Positions 20,922-32,262 of a DNA stretch of 64,000 bases are shown in pieces. Source of the stretch: Tetracentron sinense (lineage: Eukaryota > Streptophyta > Magnoliopsida > Trochodendrales > Trochodendraceae). A program made the position numbers and the translations under genes. The stretch is from the NCBI GenBank assembly GCA_015143295.1, contig CM026557.1:30451965-30515964 (forward strand). Reading direction: 5' to 3'. The notes beneath the pieces were generated by a model, which was not told where the DNA came from, made no database searches, and saw nothing but the letters and a program-made list of their open reading frames with translations. Positions within the stretch are counted from its first letter, which is position 1, and each line of letters begins with the position of its first letter.

Positions 20922-23245
20922 TGTAGAGCCCCGAAACTTTTTGTATATGCCTTGGGATGTGGGTCAAGGCATGGTGCCTTGTAACCTCAATGTCATGAAA
21001 TGAGAATTTGAAACTTCGATGGAATTGTGTCAAGAATGCTATAATTAACTAGATAAATTATTTAATAAAGCCTATAAGCTTTAAAGGGGTCCTAGTCAAG
21101 TTTAGAAGATGTTATAATAGAAGTAGAATGAGTCCCAATAGTAGGAATGGGTGAAAAATGGACTCAGTGTCAAAAACCTGTAGACCACTGATCGCTCGGT
21201 CCATTGTAGCAATCTATCGGTCCACAACCGATCGATCGGAGGTTATCGACTGGTTAACTTTTTTGTATGGGGAAATTTTCCAGAGAGGTCGTTTTTGACC
21301 GAGAGCTCGGTCAATATCACCGATCGCTCGGTAGGCAACCGATTGATCGGTCATAACCACCGATCGCTCGGTCCCCCGCGTTTTGTAGAAATTTCAGTAA
21401 GGGTATTTTCATCTTTTGGGCGTTTCACTCATGCCTTAAAGGCTTTGCCCGAGCATTTGAGAGTTCATAAACCCTAAGTAGAGACCTTGAGAGATAGAGA
21501 GAAAGGAGAAGGAGATTTCAAACCTAGGGTTTGCTTTTGGGGAGAAATCAAAGAGGTTTTAAGAACCCTAGATCATCACAAGCTCGTTCTTCTTCAAGTT
21601 CTCGGCTCAAGCTCGTGAGGAGCACTTTCCCCAAGCTAGGGCAACGATTCACGCACGTTTTGCAAGGGGTTTCTTCCTCTATACAAAGTCGGTACCTTGT
21701 GCTACCCTCTTAGTTATAGTTTTCTCTTTTCTTTTCTATTCTTTGTTTTCCCTCATCTATAACTATAATATGAGTTGTAATGTGTGAATGGTGTGAATAG
21801 AGATGGTTATTGGCGATTGGATGCCGTGCGAATGATGTGATGAATGAAAAGGGGAAGGGCATTGTACCAATCATAAACATACGAGTATGTTGTGAATATA
21901 AATCCACCTAGAAAAGTATGATATAGGTTTGATCAATAATGTACACACCCCATGTTTGATGAAATGCCAAGGTGAATAAAACGAATTGTAAATTAAGAAG
22001 ATACATGCATAATTGCTTATGGAATTGCTAGAGCTTATGATAGTGTGATTATTTACTTTCCCTAAAATGGCATGAATATTGACTTGCTCAAATTATTGAT
22101 GTCTTATGTATTGTGAATTACCCAAATGTCATATTTAAATTCAAATGCAAGTATGTACACGATTCCCCGAGCACAGCATGCATGACATTATTTACTGAGG
22201 TTTTTCCAGAACGATAATTAGAGGTGGGACATATCCTATGATATGTTTTACCTCCTTTTGGCAAGAACAAGACTCACATGCATAAGAAGGGTTTCCCTTC
22301 CCTCGCAAGTGCATTTAGGAAGAAGGGTTTCCCTTCCCTCACAAGTAGTTTATTTTCCAAACTAGCAAGATACATGGCATGGAAAGCATGAGCATTTAGG
22401 AAGAAGGGTTTCCCTTCCCTCACAAGTAATTTATTTTCTAAGCAAACAAGATACATGGCATGACAAGCATGAGCATTTACGAAGAAGGGTATCCCTTCCC
22501 TCACAAGTAGTATGATCACGTTTATTTTTCCAACCAAGCATGACATGGCATGACACGCATGATATGACATGATACGACAAGACAAGACAGACAAGACAAA
22601 TTTTCAAGCACGAAAAGGGCAGTTTGAGTCAAGTCAAGTGCACGATGTTTTCAAGGGTTTTATCGGCTTTTACAAAAATTCAAGCATGATTATAAACTGC
22701 TTTACTTTTCTGTTATGAGATTAACTGCTTCCTGCTTATATATATATCATTGTTGTTGTACTATAACTGTTGGTTAGCATTTGGTACACGCTGAGTATTC
22801 CATACTTAGCCGTACTTCTTATGTCGGCAAGTGATAGCGGAGCGGCTGCTCCTTTTGACATCTGTGCTCCGAGCTCTGGGGTGGAGGAGGAGTATGTCGA
22901 GGAACCTGTGGAGGAACCTTCGGTAGAGGGTTATTATTAGAGATGGTAGATTCTAAGTGAATAGCTGTGGGTGAGTTGAGAGAGATGTATTCATGTATTT
23001 TGGCAGGTCTGTCCGCACTTTCTTTTGTGTATCTTTTTGTACAAACTTGGATTATGTGTGTATATATACATAGAGGTTTGTTAGTCTTCCGCTGTGCTAT
23101 GTTAGAGTATGTTTCCGCTATTATTGTCCTCTATTGTATATGCTCCAGGCCTTTTGCAGGTTATTTTGGTCAAGCAAGTCATGCAAGTTATGATGAGTCG
23201 TCCAAGATTCACTCTAACTCCTTGGGTGGGTTTTGGGTTGCGACA
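20922..23245 (+). repeat. 3' LTR of the Tekay-like element
   Basis: It starts TGTAGAGCCCCG and ends GGGTTGCGACA, length 2324 bp. It is longer than the 5' LTR because the GGGTTTCCCTTCCC block is present in four copies (22270-22512). The GATCGATCG cluster recurs at 21186-21373 with a few changed bases. Confidence 0.92.
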
Positions 23246-25099
23246 AAAGGGGTTCTAACTGTGGTTAGAGTTGCTAACCAGGGTTAAGAAGAGGGCCAAA
23301 GTCAGTTTTATAGTCCAAGTGATTTTTAAGAATTTCTTATTAATTTCCATAATTTGTGGGGTTAAGGGGGTGCTTAACTGTAGTTAATTGTTAATTAGAG
23401 GTACATTTAACCATGGTTAAGGGTCTGGTAAAGTCCAAGGAGGACCCAGGGGGCTAGGCAGGGCCTAAAGTGACCTCCTACCAGGCCTGGGCCCCTGTAA
23501 AAGCCCAAAATCAAAAACACAGTTAATGTCGGTAATAGGATTACCAACATTAAGAACAGTGTTTTTAACCATGGTTTTGCCACTGATTAACTAGGGTTAA
23601 GGTGTAACCGAGGGTGATCTTAGATCAGGGGAGTGTAGAGGGGACTCCTGGGAACAGTTTGAGTCTAGTGTGGGCCCCGGGGTGGCCTGAAGTGGGCCCC
23701 ACAAAGCTGCAAAGTCACTGTGACAGCAGGTGGACATTGGTGGTAGCTATTCTACTGCCAACCAGAAACTAGGCAAAGATAGAGTGTCAGTAGAAGGTCT
23801 ACCGACATGATGCAAAAGAGCTCTATTAGGAATGACAGTACTGAGATTACCGTCATTCTTGGTTTTCTCCAAAAACGAGTTTGTGCCCACTGGGGCTGTG
23901 CACCAATGCTACCAGGGGTTCCCTCATGATCTAAGGGACCCCCAGAAGCTTCGTGGTGGGTCTTGAAGTTCCAAGAATGGTGATGTGCCCCTAGGGGTTC
24001 ACCACACCTATGGTCTAGGTAGGTGAACACCTTGTGAGGGTTCGTTTACAAACTAAAACGCCAAAAGACAAACAAATAAGCCCCCTGGAAATGACTAGGG
24101 GTTCACATTAATGATAAACCAGGGAAAAAAGAGGGTAAGGAAGTCCCTACCCTGATGCTCTGCTCACTGTCCGAAGGTGGGGGAGCTGTGCACAGGTGGT
24201 GGTGCTATGGTGGTGGGCTGTAGCAGCTGGGGAAGCTCGAGGTAGGTCCAGGGGAGGCCTAGGATCACGTCTAGGGTATGGGGGAGGCTGAGGTTCAGAC
24301 CTTTTCGCAACAGGGGTTTCCTCTAGAATTTGTAGACTTGTCCACCCTATTTATGGTTGGGGGAGGTTTGGTTTTATAGGGAAAGCCCTTGAGGACTAAA
24401 AGGGAATTGAGGGAAAGGTGGAGATGGTGGTTCGACCCTCTGGAGGTATAGTAGGAGGGCTGAAGGGAGAGTGAGGTGAGGGGTGGAGTGTGTAGGGCGT
24501 CTGCAGTCTGAAAACTCGAAACTCTCATAATGGCAGTAGATGATCTACCGCCATTATCAAAATAGTCAAAAAATATAATGTCGGTAGAGACTCTACCGAC
24601 ATTGCGAGATGCAGGCCAAAACAATAATATTGGTAGAGGATCTACCGACATTATGAGATTTTGAATAGAATGGGTCTAGCCCATGCACACACAGGTATGG
24701 GGGTTTAGGCTTTGGACTTTTGGGCCTTGTGGGCCCAGGCTAAGGGTTCAGGCCCTGTAGGCCATGGACTTAGGGTTTAAGTCCTAAGGGCTCTAGGGCT
24801 AGGTTAGGGTCACCTAGGGATAGGTTTTTGGCATAAGTTTGTACTAGGGTTCAACTAGGGTTACACTAGGGATAGGTCCTAGGGTTTTAACTAAGGTTGA
24901 GTCTAGGGTTTAGTTAGGTTTTAGTTGGGGTTTACCTAGGGTTAGGGTTTGGTTCTAGGATTTTCTAGGGTTTGGCTTAGGGTGTGTCCTAAGACCAACT
25001 AGCGGCTTACCTAGGGTGTGGGGGACTTGGCAGATAGTAACCATGGTTAAAAAGGCCTTGACCATGATTAGATAGGGGTGTAAAAATTGGGTGCTTACA
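23246..25099 (-). repeat. 5' LTR of the Ogre-like element, right segment
   Basis: Alignment with the left LTR resumes at GGGGTTCTAACTGTGGTTAG (compare 3249 onward) and runs to GTGCTTACA at 25099. The hairpin family and the TAGGGTTT tract are both present. Confidence 0.9.
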
Positions 25100-25183
25100 C
25101 CAGGGACTTGGGATCGAATCCCCCCTATGTTTCTCTGGTATGGGCTGGCCTAACCCTAGCTTACCTTCCAAAAAAAAAAAAGT
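25100..25183 (+). mobile_element. 3' half of the split tRNA-derived SINE
   Basis: After the second CCAGG copy, GACTTGGGATCGAATCCC matches a Pol III B box. A short body (CTGGTATGGGCTGGCC) and an A-tail of 12 follow. Joined to 2461-2501 it gives a SINE of roughly 120 bp. Confidence 0.65.
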
Positions 25184-25858
25184 GATAGATAAGTTTAAGT
25201 TAAATATCATTATACTTTCAAAATATTATTTTATATATTTAATTATTATTCATTTAAATCACGAGTTAGGTGACATGTTCATTTTGAGGGTTTTCTTATT
25301 GGCTCGGGGTTAGAGTTTGGCTTTTCAACCCATTTAGAACGGGTTAGATTGGGTTTATGATATATTTACTCAACTCAAAATTAACTTGACCCACTGCCAT
25401 CCTTAGTTGACGTCCAACGACTATGACAAGTTAGAAGAGATAAAGTTGAAGCGCTGAGAGAGATTTTTATAAGGTGTGTTTTTTCACCTTTCAGTAAGGA
25501 TTTGAATTATGCTCATTTAGCTTATAAATTCAATGCTTCAATTCCAAGCGAAATTGATGAATCAGAATTCCAATATATTTATAAATACACACTAAATAAT
25601 AGAATTAAAATTCAAGTATGGTCTACTAAATCCACAAATTCAAATGCACCCTAAAGTTTATATTTGCATCCTACAACCTATTTAGATCGGGACTATTCTT
25701 GAGGATGTGCGCAATACCCTGCAAACCACGCTCATAAAGAAAGAGAAATGCGGAACGGGCAGGTCTATGGGATGTTCCCAAACCCGGCCACACCTACAAC
25801 CTATAGTATATAGCATACCATAAAGCTTAAATCATTACAATAATTTACGACTTTGCTA
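25184..25858. other. AT-rich stretch, no gene seen
   Basis: No coding signature or clear repeat boundary is visible. The last part (about 25700-25860) contains GGGCAGGTCTATGGGATG and lies beside a foldback element. Confidence 0.5.
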
Positions 25859-25988
25859 CTGAGACCCCATTAGGGTCGAGACCATGCTCTAAGAGCATTG
25901 GATTTCAGGTGAGGCCCAGTTCACATGGTAGGCCCCACCTGACATCCCATACTCTTAGAGCATGGTCTCGGCCCTTAAGGGGTCTCAG
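25859..25988. mobile_element. Foldback MITE, copy 1
   Basis: CTGAGACCCC...GGGTCGAGACCATGCTCT is repeated in inverted form at the right end (AGAGCATGGTCTCGGCCC...GGGGTCTCAG). The arms cover nearly the whole 130 bp. A relative lies at 30035-30181, with the shared inner words GATTTCAGGTG and CCCCACCTGA. No convincing target duplication was found. Confidence 0.75.
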
Positions 25989-26529
25989 AAGACTTATCCA
26001 ATAATTTATAGCCCTCTACTTTTGAAATGAAGGCTGTATAATGTGGGAATTGTCCAAATCTCTGGATCAATCATATGATGGATTTGGTCGGTAGGGTCAC
26101 TGATCTTTGGCTGAATATCTGCTGTAGACCGAAAAGCAACTTCGAATCCAAACCGATAAAAGAGCTCTAAACTCTTTAAGTCTTAACAACCCATTTTAAT
26201 GCACAGACAATGAGCCGTTGGATTCTCGATCGGACAGCCGGAATGCTGTGCTCTTGACAGTTTTCAATCACTTTCCAATTAATTTAAAGAAACAGTAATT
26301 CTTTTGGTAAAAAAATAATAATTATATAGATAAATATTTCTAATATTATAATAACATAATTCAAAATCAACCAAATATTTATAGAGCAGCCTCCCTCTTA
26401 CAAAGCCTCCCCTTCAACTGCTCGGGTGTATATCCGAGCACACATGTCCTTATAAGTTCCATAGCATCCCAAACGGTTGGTACCCGTTTTGGGAAGCTCT
26501 TGGGTGAAGCTTATAAGGGCTGCGTGTGA

Positions 26530-26580
26530 GGTCTGTGTGTGTGTGTGTTTGCATGTGGGGTGTGTGTGTTTTCCTTTCTT
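26530..26580. repeat. GT microsatellite
   Basis: An interrupted (TG)n run occurs in two blocks (CTGTGTGTGTGTGTGTTTGC and GGGTGTGTGTGTT). Confidence 0.85.
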
Positions 26581-26654
26581 TGCCTTCAATATTCACCTTG
26601 TGGTGTTACTGAGTTTACCAAAAAAAAAAAAAACTGGCCAAGAACTTGGGTTTG

Positions 26655-26860
26655 ATTTTTTTTTTAACCATGGTTAAATTTTTTTCTAAAAACAAAAGAT
26701 AGATGAATGATTCCTACGGGTAAGTGAATCTTAACCACAATCAAAGAGAATTATAAGAGGGACACATGACAAGAAAAGGGGAGCTGAGACGCCCTCCTAG
26801 CATCACCGACAGAGGAGGTGGTTATTTTCCTTATTTGTATTTAGTTATATTTATTGTATA
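26655..26860. repeat. Dispersed copy of the GGTTAA-type repeat
   Basis: TTTAACCATGGTTAAA is followed by GATGAATGATTCCTACGGG, GTGAATCTTAACCACAATC and GGGACACATGACAAG. The order matches one unit of the arrays at 28779-29380 and 55780-56560, and it is inverted relative to 2015-2180. Confidence 0.7.
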
Positions 26861-26930
26861 AAAAAGTTAACTTTTATTTTTGGTAGACTGAATGGGGAGC
26901 ACTGATCTGAATCGGGTACAATAATTAAAA

Positions 26931-27011
26931 GGGGGCATCGGATTGTCTCGGTGAATGGCTCCTCTCGAGCAACCACAAAATAGGGGACAAGTGGATGGAA
27001 AAGTCATTTCA
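26931..27011. mobile_element. Truncated Mutator-like MITE
   Basis: GGGGGCATCGGATTGTCTC and AAGTCATTTCAT match the end and inner part of the complete MITE at 31797-32087. It is cut at the boundary of the solo LTR at 27012, and the missing half was not found on the other side. Confidence 0.55.
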
Positions 27012-28778
27012 TGGGCTCGTGACCATCGTATCATACCTCCGATATGATACATAAGGCACACATAGAAACCTGTCAGAGTACTTGAACATACATAGCGGAA
27101 ACAATATACAATGCACAGCGGAAACAAAAACACTAAACATAACGGAAGTAAAGCAAATACTCCTATAACTTGGTCCAGGTATGAACCAACCAAATATACA
27201 TGTGTGAGAATCCAAAAGGTGGAGTGGACAAGTCCCACTCTCACATAAAAAAACACTATATCTTCCTAAATCGATCAACAGAAATCGAAGTCTCGACACC
27301 TATCTACTGAACCATCGTCCTGGTAGTGATCCATGGAAGGCTTCAGGTCGAAATACTCTTCCTCTACCCAATGCTCCGTGCCACACAGATCAAAAGGAGC
27401 CTGAGCACCTACCGATGATAACAAATATCGGCTGAGCGTGGAATACTCAGCGTATACAAACTAATAACAATAAAGCAATAAGCATAGAGCATACAACTCA
27501 TGAAGAATGAAACCCTTAAAACATGTCAAAGCGTGGAAACCATGATATAGCACATGTGAGGAGATCTGAAAACCAAAACCAATTCCGTGTGAGTCAAGCG
27601 GTAATCATAGTCTTATGAGTTTATAGAGTTCATGGAGTTACTTAGAGTCATTTATGATCCGTAGAGACGTAAAGATACCATAGATATCTTCGAGCATTTC
27701 ATTTGTGATCCTTAGAGCTTGTGAGGCGATCTTAGAGCTTATCATAGAGTTCTTGTGAGTTTAGTATGATCCTTAGAGTGTGTGAACCGATCTTGGAGAA
27801 ATCATACAGTTGCTTAGAATCATTCCTTGTGAGTCATTATTGAAAACCCTTTTTCGTTACTTTGAGAAATCCAAGGAAAACATCGGTTCATGCGAGACAT
27901 GCGAGCATATGAGCATATGAGAAGAGTAACATATTTAAAACACCCAAAAACCCTTAGAGGCATTTACACAAACATATAGAAGGCATAATAGTGATATCTT
28001 ACACCCAAGTATACAAACAACATTCTTTCACACCATACTAATCAAGATATATGCATAGAAGAGCTTTAGAAGAACAATATTTAGTAACTTAGTAGTATTG
28101 TAAGATTGGTAGTAGAGTGTATCTACCTTGGTGAAATCAAAGACTTTGATTCCCAAAAGCTTGAACAAGCAAGAACCTTGAGTTCTTGGTAGAGAAACAC
28201 CAAAAGGAATGGAAGGACTTGATCTTCCCTCAAGCTTGAACAACACCTAGTTCTTCTTCTTCTTCTTCTCCTCTCAAAATCCTTGGAAAACAATGCACTA
28301 AGGGTTTCTGAAACCCTAAGGCACGAACAAGCCTTCATATAGGCAAGGGGTGGTGGCTAAAGTCTTAAACACCCTTAATGAAGAAAATCTGCGTATAACT
28401 GATCGATCGGTGGTTTCAACCGATAGATCGGTTGAAAACACCCTCTCTAGAATTTTTCCCCATGCAAAAAAGTTATCCGCTCGATAGCTACCGAGTGATC
28501 GGTATAAGACCGGTCGATCGGAGGTTATCATCGAGCGATCGGTGGTCCCCTGTTCTCTGCAAAACCCTGTTTTCACTACTTGAATCTTCTCCAATCTCAT
28601 TCCTAACACCTTAAATGCTTAAAACACACTTCTTAAGAATATGTGGACCTATTAAAACATGCACGCCATAAATCCAAACACATATATTAATATAAAGCCC
28701 CTTAGTAAACAAAACCACGCTTGGGCACTATTCACATACCATTCATTACTTAGTGAAATGAAAATTCAGGGTTCTACA
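27012..28778 (-). mobile_element. Solo LTR related to the Tekay-like LTR
   Basis: On the minus strand it starts TGTAGAACCCTGAA, like TGTAGAGCCCCGAA of the Tekay-like LTR, and ends GGTCACGAGCCCA. It shares the inner words ACGCTGAGTATTC, GGTGCTCAGGCTCC/GCTGCTCC...TTTTGA and GAGCATTGGGT. No primer site, polypurine tract or coding region adjoins it. The flanking 5-mers differ (TTTCA and AGCCG), so either the boundaries are slightly wrong or a rearrangement joined two copies. Confidence 0.65.
28332..28546 (-). promoter_or_regulatory. GATCGATCG palindrome cluster plus TATA-like site in the solo LTR
   Basis: On the minus strand, ACCGATCGCTCGATG, CCGATCGACCGGT, ACCGATCACTCGGT, ACCGATCTATCGGT and ACCGATCGATCAGT lie between 28546 and 28399. 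CCTATATGAAGG follows at 28343-28332, about 55 bp downstream. The layout equals that of the other LTRs here. Function is inference. Confidence 0.5.
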
Positions 28779-29400
28779 AGCCGTCATGTGTCCCTTTTAA
28801 CACCCACTAACAGTGGTTAATATTCACTCACCCCAGGGTTCATGCATCTAACCTTGGATTTTAGAAAAACAAATAAATAAAAATATTATTATGTTTAACC
28901 ATAGTTAAAGGGGGCTCTACAATCCATCGCATGTCCTTTTTAACACCGACTAACTATGGTTAATATTTACTTATCCCTTGGGTTCATGCATCTAATATTG
29001 GTTTTTAGAAGAAAAAATATTAACCTTAGATTGGTTATGCTTAACCACAGTTAAAAGAGGTTCTACAAGCTACCAGGTGTCCTTTTAACACCCACTGACA
29101 ATGGTTAATATTCACTCACCCCCTAGGATTCATGCATCTAACCTTGGATTTAGAAAAAATATAAAAATATATTAACCTTAGGTTGATGATGCTTAACCAC
29201 AGTTAAAGGATACTTTACAAGCCGTCATGTCCCTTTTAACCCCCACTAACTATAGTTAAGATTCACTCACCCTTAGGGTTCATCCATATAACCATGATTT
29301 TCAAATTTTTTTTTTTAAATATTAACCTAAGGTGGATTAAACTTAACCTCGGTTAAAGAAGAATAAATGGGACACGTGGCGACTTATATAGGCATGCGTC
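28779..29400. repeat. Tandem array of the ~140-bp GGTTAA-type repeat, four copies
   Basis: The anchor TCC(C)TTTTAAC recurs at about 28791, 28934, 29090 and 29230, spacing 140-156 bp. Each unit holds a TTAAC...GTTAA near-palindrome twice and the phrase GGGTTCATGCATCTAACCTTGG. At the right end a piece in the opposite orientation (GGGACACGTGGCGACTTAT, about 29348-29366) closes the array. Confidence 0.85.
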
Positions 29401-30034
29401 GTCCAACCCATTAAAAAGGTTAAAAAATGTAATTTCTTAAAAAAAATTAACATTCGGTAACTTGCTTTTGGATGGAAGGTTGAAGGAAGAGGTGAGATAA
29501 GTGATTGGGAAGAAGAGGTGAGATAAGTGATTGAGAGGAATGTTAGCCCTACCCCATTCTAGATGAGAGAGTATTTCAATCATTACATTTTGGACAAGTG
29601 GTTATGGAGGATGAGAGTAGGGCTAGCAATCCTCATTGATTGTTTTGTATCAAGTTTCAGAAATCACCCTCAATTTCCGTCGCGTCGATTTCCCGCTGAA
29701 GTCGATATACTTCTAGTAGAAGTCGATATATCGACTTCCCCAGGAATCAACGAGATCCTGATTTTCAGTGAATCCAATATATTGACTATCACCGACTTTC
29801 TATTTTTTCGGGAAGTCAATTTGATATTGGCAAACCAAACACACTAATGTCCAACTTTTGACCTCCCCAAACTCAAAAGTTACAGAAGTCAGTGGAAAAG
29901 TCTATCCAAATGCCACCTAAATCATGTTGAAATGTTGAGCTATTCTTAATTATGGGATTGTAAAATTTTAAGTTCTTATTTAGAAAAGGGTTAATGACAT
30001 ATTTGAACCTATCTTATTCAAAAGGGAAATGCTT
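29401..30034. other. No gene seen; AT-rich with a short GAAGTCGATAT palindromic patch
   Basis: A 20-bp duplication (AGAGGTGAGATAAGTGATTG) lies at about 29487-29540. Around 29697-29738, GAAGTCGATATA and TCGATATATCGACTTC form an inverted repeat. The 94-codon open frame here (29563-29847) shows no protein signature. Confidence 0.45.
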
Positions 30035-30181
30035 TTGAGACCGTAGAAGGGCCGAGACCACCGAGATCGTGCATCTGTGCATGGGATTTCAGGTGGGTCC
30101 TACCATGTGAAAGTGAGCCCCACCTGAAATCCCGTGCATAGATGCAAGGTCTAGATGGTCTCAGCCCTTTTATGGTCTCAA
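30035..30181. mobile_element. Foldback MITE, copy 2
   Basis: TTGAGACC...GGGCCGAGACCA is mirrored by TGGTCTCAGCCC...GGTCTCAA, with an inner stem GGGATTTCAGGTGGG / CCCCACCTGAAATCCC. It belongs to the same family as 25859-25988 by end sequence and stem order. Confidence 0.75.
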
Positions 30182-30539
30182 TAGTAAAGTCCAATTTAAA
30201 AATAACTTTAAAGTGCCCCTTTTAATAAACGAATTACATTCTCGGACCTTCTTTATGAAATAGTGACGAATAGGAATCTCCCGTTACTTTACGCTATATT
30301 ACCTCGATCTTCAACCTTTCTTTACGTGAGTAGCAGGTCCCACCCATTTGCAAGGTGCTCTATTCCAGCAACTTGTTCTCGCTCTCAAAGGTTTTCGTTG
30401 CCTCCAGTCCCTCTGCATCAAGAAATAGATGGATCTACAGGCTATTAACAATCATTCTACTGGATCTTTGGATGCGACTAACATCTCACTTGCGACTGGG
30501 TCACTTGAAAGAGTGCTGGATTTTCGTTTCTGTTGTGGA

Positions 30540-30960
30540 TAGCAAACTTTTTCTCCTTCATCCTTCATCCTTCATCTTATAGTTATAGAAGGCCAATTTT
30601 TCTTGCTAAGGACGAAAGATTTTGGACTAAGGATAGCAATGGTCGATTCTCTATGAGGTCATATTATACAAATCTAGGTGAAAGTTTCAGCTCCTTGTTA
30701 CCTTACAGTGGAATTCTGGTATTTCATCCAAGATCACTTTCTTCCTTTGACAATTCTCTTGGATAAAATAGTTACTTTGGACTAATTAAAGAGTAAAGGG
30801 TGGAGACTGGCCAACAAATGCTTTATGCGTTCGACCGAGGAGGAAACAATAAGTCATTTGTTACCTTATTGACCTCTAATCAGTTGAATTTGGGGGCATT
30901 TCTTATCTCGCATGGTGTAGTGAGTCTTCCCTCTTAGCTTTAAGGGCCTAATCTCCAATT
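30540..30960 (+). pseudogene. LINE (L1-type) 3' coding remnant
   Basis: The plus strand encodes FWTKDSNGRFSMRSYYTNL and, in shifted frames, KITFFLWQFSW, WRLANKCFM and EEETISHLLPY. This is the order of the reverse-transcriptase-associated zinc-binding region found at the C-terminus of plant L1 ORF2 proteins (G.FSV.S.Y..., P.K..FF.W, RG..L.N.C..C....E...HL..HC). Several frameshifts and stops are present. No poly(A) tail or duplication was found, and the homology stops where the inverted arm at 31008 begins. Confidence 0.7.
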
Positions 30961-31327
30961 GGTTCTTGCGAGATGCAAATGCCTCTCTGATTGTGGTGTG
31001 GAGTTGAGTAACCCAAATCGTGAATACTGCTCCTCGCTCCCATTCTCAAACATCGTTCTCACGATTTGAGAGCGGATTCGCTTCCAGAGTGCGGTTCCTC
31101 TTTCCGAGAGCGCAATTGCAAATAGTATAGAGTGTCGTGAGGAGTGAAAGTGAAGAAACCGGTGATCGTCGAAGTATATGGTTGGCATTTCTCTCCGCAA
31201 CTCGCCGGATTTGGAAGAAGAGACTAACAAGCTCTTGTTTTTATGTGCCAATTCCGTTTTTACCCTTATGTGAGATGTGCCAAATTCTATTTTTACCCTT
31301 AAGTGAGGTTATGTCTTAAGTCTTTAA

Positions 31328-31671
31328 GAGCATTCCTAGCAGTATTTTGGTGAGCCAAAGAACTAAAAAAATGCTTTAAAAGGATCTCCATGAGCCTTTT
31401 CAAAATAACCATTTCAGTTTGGTGAGTGTAGTACTTACCAAGTACACTCACCAAAGTTAAATATTTCTCTTCCTGCTTTTATTGTGGTCTCACACAAATA
31501 ATAAAATAAAAGTTTCTCTCTCCATTCGTACTATTGTGATCCCACACAAATAATAAAATAATATGAATTTTGGCTATTTTGGTGAGACTGTTGGGAATGT
31601 TTTAAAAAGTGGATATCCAAAATAGGAAAATATAAGTTTTGACTATTTTGATGAGACTGCTAGGAATGCTC
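31328..31671. mobile_element. PIF/Harbinger (Tourist-like) MITE
   Basis: Terminal inverted repeats start GAGCATTCCTAGCAGT and are flanked by the 3-bp duplication TAA (31325-31327 and 31672-31674). Length 344 bp. An inner segment ending CACACAAATAATAAAATAA is duplicated. Confidence 0.85.
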
Positions 31672-31796
31672 TAACACTTAACACATTTCAAGTTGTTCTC
31701 TTCAAATTGCTTGAGAAGAGAGAGAAGAAAGCTCTCCTTCGAAAGCTAAAAGAATGAAATATTATTATAATTTAAATTTTAAAACATTTACTCTAT

Positions 31797-32087
31797 GGCC
31801 TCGGATTGTCTCTGACGAAGCCAAAAACTAGTCTCGGGGTTCCATACATTGTGTGACAGTTGGCAAAAAAATGGGGAGAAGTCATTCCATTTTCTCTCCA
31901 TAATTTTGACTTCTCCCTATTTGATATCTATCCCCCTTATTCTCGTACACTTATCACCACATGTCTTAATATGTGCGGAGAAGTCAAAATCATGGCCTCA
32001 TGATTTTGACTTCTCCACCACTTGTCACCTATTCTCTGGAACCCCGAGGCAAGCCCTTTCTGGCTTCGCCAGAGACAATCCAAGGCC
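31797..32087. mobile_element. Mutator-like MITE
   Basis: The ends GGCCTCGGATTGTCTCTGAC and (inverted) GGCCTTGGATTGTCTCTGGC pair over about 45 bp. A perfect 9-bp duplication TTACTCTAT flanks the element (31788-31796, 32088-32096), as expected for Mutator-like elements. Length 291 bp. Confidence 0.92.
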
Positions 32088-32239
32088 TTACTCTATAGAC
32101 GTCCGTTTCCAACTTCGTCTCTCAAATTTGGTTTCCCACTTCTCTCCTACACGCGCAGAAGCAAAGAAGCATCGCCTGAGTAACTTACTCAGGCAACTCC
32201 CAGAGTAAAGAACAATTAGGTAATTTTTAAGACGAATAT

Positions 32240-32262
32240 ATATATAGAGAGAGAGAGAGGGG
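32240..32262. repeat. AT/GA microsatellite
   Basis: ATATATATATAGAGAGAGAGAG lies just before the conserved GGTGCTCCGGAGGCGCTCTCG block of the inverted arm. Confidence 0.8.

Larger units (their letters stand above)
13527..23245 (+). mobile_element. Ty3/gypsy chromovirus, Tekay/Del-like, decayed
   Basis: The element is 9.7 kb with LTRs at 13527-15733 and 20922-23245, an initiator-Met-type primer site, gag, protease, reverse transcriptase, RNase H, integrase, a C-terminal chromodomain-like region and a polypurine tract. It sits in the right LTR of the Ogre-like element. AAGGG precedes it and AAAGGG follows it, so the expected 5-bp duplication is present with one extra A. Removing the insert and one AAGGG copy restores alignment with the left Ogre LTR. 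Lineage is inferred from the domain order and the C-terminal motif. Confidence 0.9.
2502..25099 (-). mobile_element. Non-autonomous Tat/Ogre-like LTR retrotransposon, interrupted by a chromovirus
   Basis: Read on the minus strand the order is 5' LTR (25099 to 12776, split by a nested element), a primer site TGGCGACTCTGCTAGGGAG complementary to a tRNA-Arg-type 3' end as in Ogre elements, gag-like remnants, repeats, a polypurine tract GCAAAGAGGGGCAGC and the 3' LTR (5067 to 2502). LTRs begin TGTAAGCACCC on this strand. The 5-bp duplication CCAGG flanks both outer ends (2497-2501 and 25100-25104), so this is one insertion. The internal region is about 7.7 kb. I saw no protease, reverse transcriptase, RNase H or integrase in it, so it seems to depend on a helper, or pol has decayed beyond recognition. 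Confidence 0.85.

Noticed and set aside
22274..22594. 106-codon minus-strand open frame with a repeated peptide
   Set aside because: It is the translation of the GGGTTTCCCTTCCC tandem block in the LTR; the other LTR has a different number of units.
28779..29400. CRISPR-like array (repeats with spacers)
   Set aside because: Whole ~140-bp units repeat with no unique spacers, no cas genes exist, and the DNA is plant nuclear.
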